Shown: positions 57,841-64,000 of the stretch, in pieces | Layout of the letters: the number at the start of each line of letters is the position of its first letter | Numbering within the stretch: the first letter of the stretch is position 1 | Assembly: GCA_021234155.1 (NCBI GenBank) | Contig: JAJEKV010000047.1 | Coordinates: forward strand, 10,374,081 to 10,438,080 | Reading direction: 5' to 3' | Length of the DNA: 64,000 nt | DNA from: Isoetes taiwanensis | Lineage: Eukaryota; Streptophyta; Lycopodiopsida; Isoetales; Isoetaceae | Translations under genes and position numbers: made by a program | Notes under the pieces: generated by a model | Database searches by the model: none | What the model was told of the DNA's origin: nothing | Seen by the model: the letters and a program-made list of their open reading frames with translations, nothing else

Positions 57841-59645
57841 TCGACATACTATCACGATGACTACGTTTGCTATCAGAGGTTGTATTGAAGTGCATGAAGT
57901 GTTAGACATGGATCTTTGTTTTAAATCTGATGCCAACGGTGAGCTCACATGATGTAATGAGTGATTATCTAAGACAAATTAGGTGACAAAAACCAGGATT
58001 AATCTTTCAATTCATATCTCCAGTTTGGAGTTATGAAACTGATTTTATTAAGACATTTAAGCAATATACAACCTGGCACTTCCTTTTAAGACTGATAATT
58101 CTCATGTTAGGTCTTTGTTTCTGACTACAAACTGTGAAATTGAGAATCATAATAAGTATCTTTTCTATATTTCCTTTATTTTTCTATTCTAATGTTTATG
58201 TTATATTACAGGTATAAGATCATTCTAATAGAGTGAGTGAGAAGACCATTCGACTGCGGTTGAGAGCTATGGGAGATTTAGCCAATCTGCAAATATCTAA
58301 CAAGAGTGGAGGAGCCTCAAATATTACAAGGATGTTTCTTGTTGGAGTTCCACTAGAAATTGGAATAGAAGTTTCTGACCATAGGACGTTTGATGTCATC
58401 TCAGAAGTGAGTTTCCATTTCTTTCTTTTGTGTTTGTTTGTTATTTTCTTTATTAATGTTTTATATTCCTAACAGGTATGACAGGTCTAAAGAATTGCAG
58501 ATTGCTGCTACAATGGATGCAATTGGAAAGCTTGTTAATGATTGACGTAAGAATTACATGCAGGTTCTGTCGGTTGAATTGAATAAGTGAAGGAAGATCG
58601 AAACAATAAAGGGAAGTCTATTCTTCTTGCTGATGAAGAAACCGTTTTTCAGTAGCATGTATTCTAGTACTTCTGGTGTGCTGGTCAATTTGGATCCTAA
58701 TGTCCTTAGTGGTAGTAATTTTGGTGTTTTGGTTGGTTCTGGTATGTTGGTTGAGAAATGTGGCAGTTGTTACGAATGATCTGCTTTTCCTACAAATTTA
58801 TCAATTTATTAGAAAGTAAAACACCACAGGGTACTCGATTTACCACCCAACTGGACCAACTAGAAGAGATGTCACCAAGTCAAGCTACTTCGCAAGACTG
58901 TATAAGAACAAGCTCTTTCTAGCCACCAACTACTGTTCATTGATATGATCAAGCAAGAAACAAGAGAAAATACTAGAAGAGCAAGGCTAAGCTCTTCATC
59001 AAACATAGAAAGAAGCAGATCTAGTTGTGCAGTCAGCTTAGACCCCTATGCACCTTTCTGAGCATAACGTTCAAACAGTAAGGAATCTATAGATAACCAA
59101 GTCTAATCTGGAAACTAGAGTTGAAGAGCTTTCCAACAAGATAAGGATCGCCAATTTTTTAGTTGTGGTCGCCGAGATATCACGTCTCAAATTTGTCCTT
59201 CTATTTATAGGTAACAACACCCCTTTTTTGCCTTTTTGCTTTTAAATAAAGGTCAAGGTTTATTTTTAGCTCTCTCTTTGATAATATCAAGGTTTAGAAA
59301 TACTGGATGGCTTTTTTCCTTGATCGTATCAATAAATATTGTTCCATGCAAGGCCACTCCCCCGAGCACCATATCGGCGGTGATATTTCATGTTGCAAAA
59401 ATAAGCACGGTGGTGAAGAATAATACCGTTACAACTAGTGGTTTTACTTTTGTTGCTCTTGTAAGTTGGTACCTTTTCATTAGTTGTGCCAATGCCCAAG
59501 GTGTGGAAAAAGTTCTTGAAACTTGGAAAAAAGAAGATGTGAAAACCTCTGAAGACTCGTCATTTCATTCGTTTATTTTTTCTACGTATTTGTTGCAAGT
59601 ACTGATATGAATCTTCAGATATCATGCAGTCAAAACTATGTTATT
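57841..59645 (+). other. stretch with exon-like pieces, unassigned
   Basis: An open piece at about 58233-58412 (KTIRLRLRAMGDLANLQISN, FLVGVPLEIGIEVSD) sits between an AG and a GTGAGT. Another at about 58490-58550 (SKELQIAATMDAIGKLVND) follows a CAG. A 124-codon frame (59236-59610) has no recognised domain. The GAGCTTTCCAACAAG wording near 59130 is common in plant LTR elements. No gene could be named. Confidence 0.3.
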
Positions 59646-61364
59646 ATGAACGTTTCGAATGGGAGGATGTCGATGGCGGCTGTTATTTCGGTGGAGACCT
59701 CGGCAGGGACCACTCTTGTTCCTGCCTTTACTTCTGGCACTCATTATAATGCCCAGAATCAATGTCTATAGGGTTTGCGGGATGCATTAGCAACAGACAG
59801 AACAGAGGTTGAGGTCCCAGAAGAAGTTAATGTTGAATTAGGGGTTAACAACGATCTAAAGCATAATCGTGGCTACAATCAAAGGATTCTGAAGGGAACT
59901 GATGCTGGAGCTTGGAAGAGTGGGAATACCGTGGAAAAAATCTCAAAGCCCCGATTTTCTTACTGGATTAAGCAGGGCCTATCTGCAGATGTTAGAAGCA
60001 GCAGAGTAAATGATGCTCTTAGTATGTTGTGTTCTGATAATTTTATGTCAGATCCGAGTAAACTGTATCAATTTTCTGGTGCAGTGATTATAGACCATGA
60101 TAAACATTTGAGAAATATCCAAAATCTAGTCGCCAAATCCATTGTTGGCTTCTTCATGGGAGGTTTCCTGGACTTCAGAAGGTTACACTCTTGGTTGACC
60201 AGGCATTTAGAGAAGTTAAGACTGCCACAGTTTCAGTCGTTGAAAGCTATTGAAGGGAACTTTATTCTTATTTTATTTGATTGCGAATCTACTGTGGGGA
60301 AACTTGTAACTAGATCTGTAGATTACTTTGCAAGAGACTTTATCTTATACTAATATTACTCGCCTGGTTTCATTTTAGACAAGATGTCTGCCATAAAACT
60401 TCCTTGCTGGTTCGAGATTCAGCGCTTGCCTCCTGATATGCTTGATCCAAATTTTCTGATTTCAATCGCCAACACACTTGGTACTTATATTTCTCACTCA
60501 ATTGTTAGAGGTCCTAAGATTTGTATTGGTATACCGGCTGCAGAGGGTATCACAGAAAGCAAAATGGTTGTGCAAAGCGGTATGTACTTCTGATTATACA
60601 GTTTGAAGCTGTTAAATGGCTGGGACTTGCGCAGGATGTTCCTCTAGCTACACTTTGAGGGGCTTGATATTATGCAAAACAAGAAAAGTGTGAAAAGGGA
60701 GGTGCATGCTTCGGACTCTAACCACCCCAAACACACACCCCCCTTCATCGAACCTATGAAGGGTATGAAAATCGATATGGTTATTAGGGATAACTCCTTG
60801 GAGCTACCTCTAATTTTTTCTAATGAAAAGAAACTGTTAGAAAAGTAGATCCAATAGCTAATCACATTGTGCAGGAGAAGTCAAACAAATCTGGTTCTGA
60901 CACTTGTTGTCTTTCCTCTCAATTGATCAATCATGGATTGGCTGGGTAGAGTCAACTGGTTTCAGACTCAGAATGGAAAAGTATAAAAGGAAAGAGGCTC
61001 GAGTGCTCTTAAACATGATGCTCCAATGAAACTTCCAAAAGCAGGAGCGGAAGTGCAAGTAGCAGTTGATAGTGATCTTACGCTTGAAAACAATGAGTTG
61101 ATGTGTATTGACCCACCTAATCTCTTGCCTCCAGATCCGATGGTCGAGATACCTCTCCATTCAAATAGATGGGCTGACCTGGTACTAGAAGAAATATGTG
61201 ATAATGCAAACAGTATGGAACGTGAGCCTAGGAAAAAGGGTAAAATGGGTGAAGGTGAGGAAGAGAGAATGACATCCAAAAGGAAGAAACCTGCTCCCAA
61301 AAATGGATCACAAGATTTTAAGCTGGAACATCAGAGGGGTGAAATCATCAGAGATAAAAGGTAG
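59646..61364 (+). pseudogene. L1-type LINE ORF1 (DUF4283-like)
   Basis: The reading frame from ATG 59646 to TAG 61364 stays in a single frame for over 570 codons but has stops at 59769, 60351, 60591, 60648 and later ones. LPCWFEIQRLPPDMLDPNFL near 60395 followed by LGTYISH is the typical core of the plant LINE ORF1 domain (DUF4283-like, RNA-binding). A Lys/Glu-rich C-terminus ends it. It overlaps the start of ORF2 by 62 bp. The single frame with several in-frame stops but no shifts suggests decay by substitution. Confidence 0.68.
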
Positions 61365-64000
61365 TAGGCTAGCTTTAGCCTTGGCTAAAATTAAACCAGA
61401 TTTCATATGCTTACAGGAGCATATATTAGATGTAAGGATGAAGAAATAGGACATCTTCTGGGTTTGCTAGGAAACTGGTTTGTTGGAATAGCATCAACGT
61501 GTGGAAGGTCTAATGCAGGGACCTTAATCGCGTGAAGGAAGGAGATCAAGGTATTGTCTACATATGTAGACAATTTTGGCAGATGTAACATAATTACTTG
61601 GGATGCAGGCGGACAACTATGGGGTATAGTTAATGTTTATGCGCATAATGCTGCAAGAAAGAGAGGTGCACTATGGGCCTCAATTAAAAATAAGGTTAAA
61701 TGTTTTGGTGGTAATAATATTGCGTGGATCACGGTGGGTGATTTCAATATGGTGGAAAGTAGGGAGGATAGAATGGGCAATGCGGCAGAAACTGTGTTTG
61801 GCTTCGAGAAGGAGCAATGGGTTAGTTTGTTAGCAGAACTGCAACTATCATAATTGCATGGAGATGGCGGATTTACATGGCACAATGGGCGGGTAGCGGA
61901 AGGAAGGGCATATGCTCGTCACGATTATATTAACCAGATCGCTGCATCTTGGTGCCCTTCTTTATATCGTCAGAATCTGCTAGATAATTCCATCTCAGAT
62001 CACAACCCGCAATTGGTGAGTAGTCGCATTCTGGACAACTTTAAATCTTTAAGGACAGTTTTTAAATTGAATACACGATACTTGAAGGATGCTCATTTCA
62101 AGGTGCAATGCAAGAGAATATGACTTGAGATGAGCTCAAATAAAATGGGAATGGAGGCAATGATCTCCTCTTTAGCAGGTATTAAGAAATTTGCTAAAGA
62201 GTGGGGAAGAACTAAGGTAAGGGAGGAGAAGGTGAGATTAGATTCTCTGTATCAGGAGCTCTCCAATCTTAGAAGGGGTGGAATTATTATAGGAAACCGT
62301 GAGAGGGAAGTTTTGGAGGAGATAAAAAACTTGGAAATAATCAAAGTCACTCAGGCCAAAGTAAAAGCAGACCTTACTTGATAAGAAAAGGGGACGGATG
62401 TTCTAAATTTTTCTTCAAGGTTGCAAGGCAAAGAATGTATCTTTGCTAAGCTTACTTCTATTCGACGAGAGAGATGGGCTGGTGGTCGTGGGGAACCACA
62501 ACTGATCAAAGAATATTTATATAATTACTTTAGGTGTTTCTTTTTGAGCGAGAAGGATGTGGAGTTCGAGTTGTTTTGAAAACATGGTCCTCGCTAAAGT
62601 AAGACCTAAATTGAATCAGTCCCAAAGGGATACGCTTGAGCACCTTTATCTAGGGAAGAGATTAAGGAAACGGCCTTCTTGTTGGCTAAAGACAAGAGCC
62701 CAGGTGTGGATGGCATTCTCGTTGTGTTTTTTCAGACCAATTGGGAATGGATAGAGCCGTTTGTTTATAGCGCATACTCAGATTTTTTAGAAAGGGAGTA
62801 CTTGGACAAGAGACTCAATACTGACGTCATTACATTGATACCAAAGGTGAAAGAGCCTAGATCAATTAATGATTGGAGACCTATTACATTGTTGTCCTCC
62901 TTTTACAAAATTATAGCTAAAGCGTATGCAGAGAGGTTAAAACCAATTCTCATGGAACATATCATCTATACACAGTCTGGTTTCTTGCCCAAAAGAAGCA
63001 TTCTTAGCAATGTTGCCGCAGGCTTTGAAGGTTTGCATTGGGCAAGAAAAACGCAGCAGAGAGTCATATACTTGAAGTTGGACTTTAAGAAAGCATATGA
63101 TTAATTAATAAGCTGGTCTTTTTCTTGAGAAGATGCTTCTAGCTCTAGGCTGTGGTTCAGACTTCACATCAGTGGTAATGAAGCTTCTTGATACTAGTCA
63201 TGCATCAGTGGTCTCTTCCTGCAAATCTTCTCCTATTTTTCCAATTGGTAGAGGCATCAGGCAGGGCTGTCCATTGGCACCATTTCTCTTTAATGTTGTC
63301 TTTCCCAATTGCTTCTTTTAGCCACCGGTGACGGAATCATTAATGGTCTCGCCATGCAGGATGGAACTCAACAAGTATGTAGCAAATATCATTTACACTT
63401 TTCCTTTCTTGGAAGCAACAGACGAGAATCTATCTTGCGCTATTAGGCTTCTTAACATGTTCTCCATGGCTTCGGGTTGTTCCTTAAACTTGAACAAATG
63501 TGTCGCATTGTGGCCTTTGGATGAAAATATACCTGATTGTATTCTCCAATATCCTTGGAGAGTAATACCAAGCGGTGCTTCATCCAGGTTGTTGGGTATT
63601 CCGATTGGTATTAACAGGTCAGCTACAGAGGCATAGGATGAGATCCTATTTGGTTTGAAAAAACATTTAAATTGGTGGAAAATATGTAAGCTCTCTATAG
63701 CTGCCAGGATTGTGGTAACTAAATCAGTACTTTGTAGCACGTACTTATATGCAACTTTCATGTTGTTGGCTCCAAAAGCATCATCCAAAGAATTGACCAA
63801 CTTAATAAGGAATTTTGTATGAGGTGGAAATGAAGAGGGAGCAGATGTTAAGGTGGCTTGGGATAAGTGCTGCATTCATAGAAACCAGGGTGGACTAGGG
63901 ATGCTAGATATTGCGTTGCATACCAAAGTTCTGGCGAGCAAATTCATTTGGCAGGTGTTGAATGAGCAGGTGATTCTCACAGGGTACTCGATTCTTTGAA
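61303..64000 (+). pseudogene. L1-type LINE ORF2: endonuclease and reverse transcriptase
   Basis: ATG at 61303 gives MDHKILSWNIRGVKSS, then FICLQEHILDVRMKK and a stop near 61447. These are the N-terminal endonuclease blocks (Asn and Glu). The domain continues in another frame with VGDFNMVES near 61737 and ISDHNPQLV near 61995. RT blocks are KSPGVDGI near 62693, ITLIPKVKEPRSINDWRPIT near 62830, QSGFLPKRSILSNVAAGFEG near 62970, YLKLDFKKAYD near 63070 (then TAA), IRQGCPLAPFLF near 63256 and, in place of the catalytic YxDD, YVANIIYTF near 63375. Both catalytic Asp residues of that motif are lost. It runs past the window end at 64000. Confidence 0.85.

Larger units (their letters stand above)
59646..64000 (+). 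mobile_element. L1-type LINE, both ORFs, cut off by the window end
   Basis: ORF1, then ORF2 with endonuclease and RT, in the family of the 12353 LINE but with its 5' coding region present. The 5' UTR boundary is not defined. The 3' end lies beyond 64000. Confidence 0.85.

Noticed and set aside
58825-63993. 16-base match CACAGGGTACTCGATT at 58825 and 63978 as a target duplication of the second LINE
   Set aside because: The right copy lies within LINE coding sequence with no poly(A) before it, and one such match is expected by chance at this window size.

Overview
The window reads as nuclear DNA of a land plant with a large, repeat-rich genome. The evidence is split genes with GT..AG introns, plant-type Ty3/gypsy elements (one chromovirus with a chromodomain, one Tat/Athila-like), plant L1-type LINEs, a tRNA-derived SINE-like unit and AAACCCTA telomere-like boxes. 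I cannot name the species. A fern, lycophyte or other large-genome plant is only a guess. There are no prokaryotic operons, rRNA genes or CRISPR arrays. Almost all coding capacity belongs to mobile elements, most of it broken by stops and frameshifts.

Layout. 0-0.5 kb: a short 95-bp tandem repeat. 2.2-9.2 kb: two head-to-tail copies of a 3.5-kb unit without a recognisable protein, carrying splice-site-like signals on the minus strand. 11.5-27.1 kb: a nest. An LTR of one family (11497-12352) is followed by a 5'-truncated LINE (12353-15611 and 26743-27054), and a complete gypsy element (15612-26742, minus strand) has inserted into the LINE with a TGGCA target duplication. 27.7-29.3 kb: decayed split gene with a Transposase_24-like exon. 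31.8-36.6 kb: a GC-rich, minus-strand non-L1 LINE. 36.7-41.4 kb: two tandem-repeat families. 43.26-43.93 kb: a split ribonuclease T2 pseudogene, the only recognisable host-type gene. 44.7-51.1 kb: a GACTCTAA minisatellite, then an internally deleted chromovirus with a 1.84-kb 3' LTR holding a 215-bp GATA array. 51.1-57.8 kb: a 3.6-kb tandem segmental duplication containing minus-strand LTR copies. 59.6-64.0 kb: a second L1-type LINE with both ORFs, running off the end.

The most interesting unit is the 11.1-kb gypsy element. Its gag-pol is a single frame on the minus strand, with three CCHC knuckles, protease, RT, RNase H, and integrase with intact D,D35E. Downstream of pol lies a roughly 1,050-codon extra ORF, same strand, with a coiled coil, that reads through the polypurine tract and ends inside the 3' LTR. 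Between pol and this ORF, on the opposite strand, sits an intact 82-codon Cys-rich ORF with its own CCAAT/TATA-type promoter. The result is a divergent pair (antisense microgene / extra ORF) and a convergent pair (pol / antisense microgene), the latter separated by GGGC-TCT-GCCC hairpin repeats. Many small differences between the 3.5-kb tandem copies fall at CTG/CAG trinucleotides, so some frameshifts in this window may be base-calling artefacts at methylated CHG sites.
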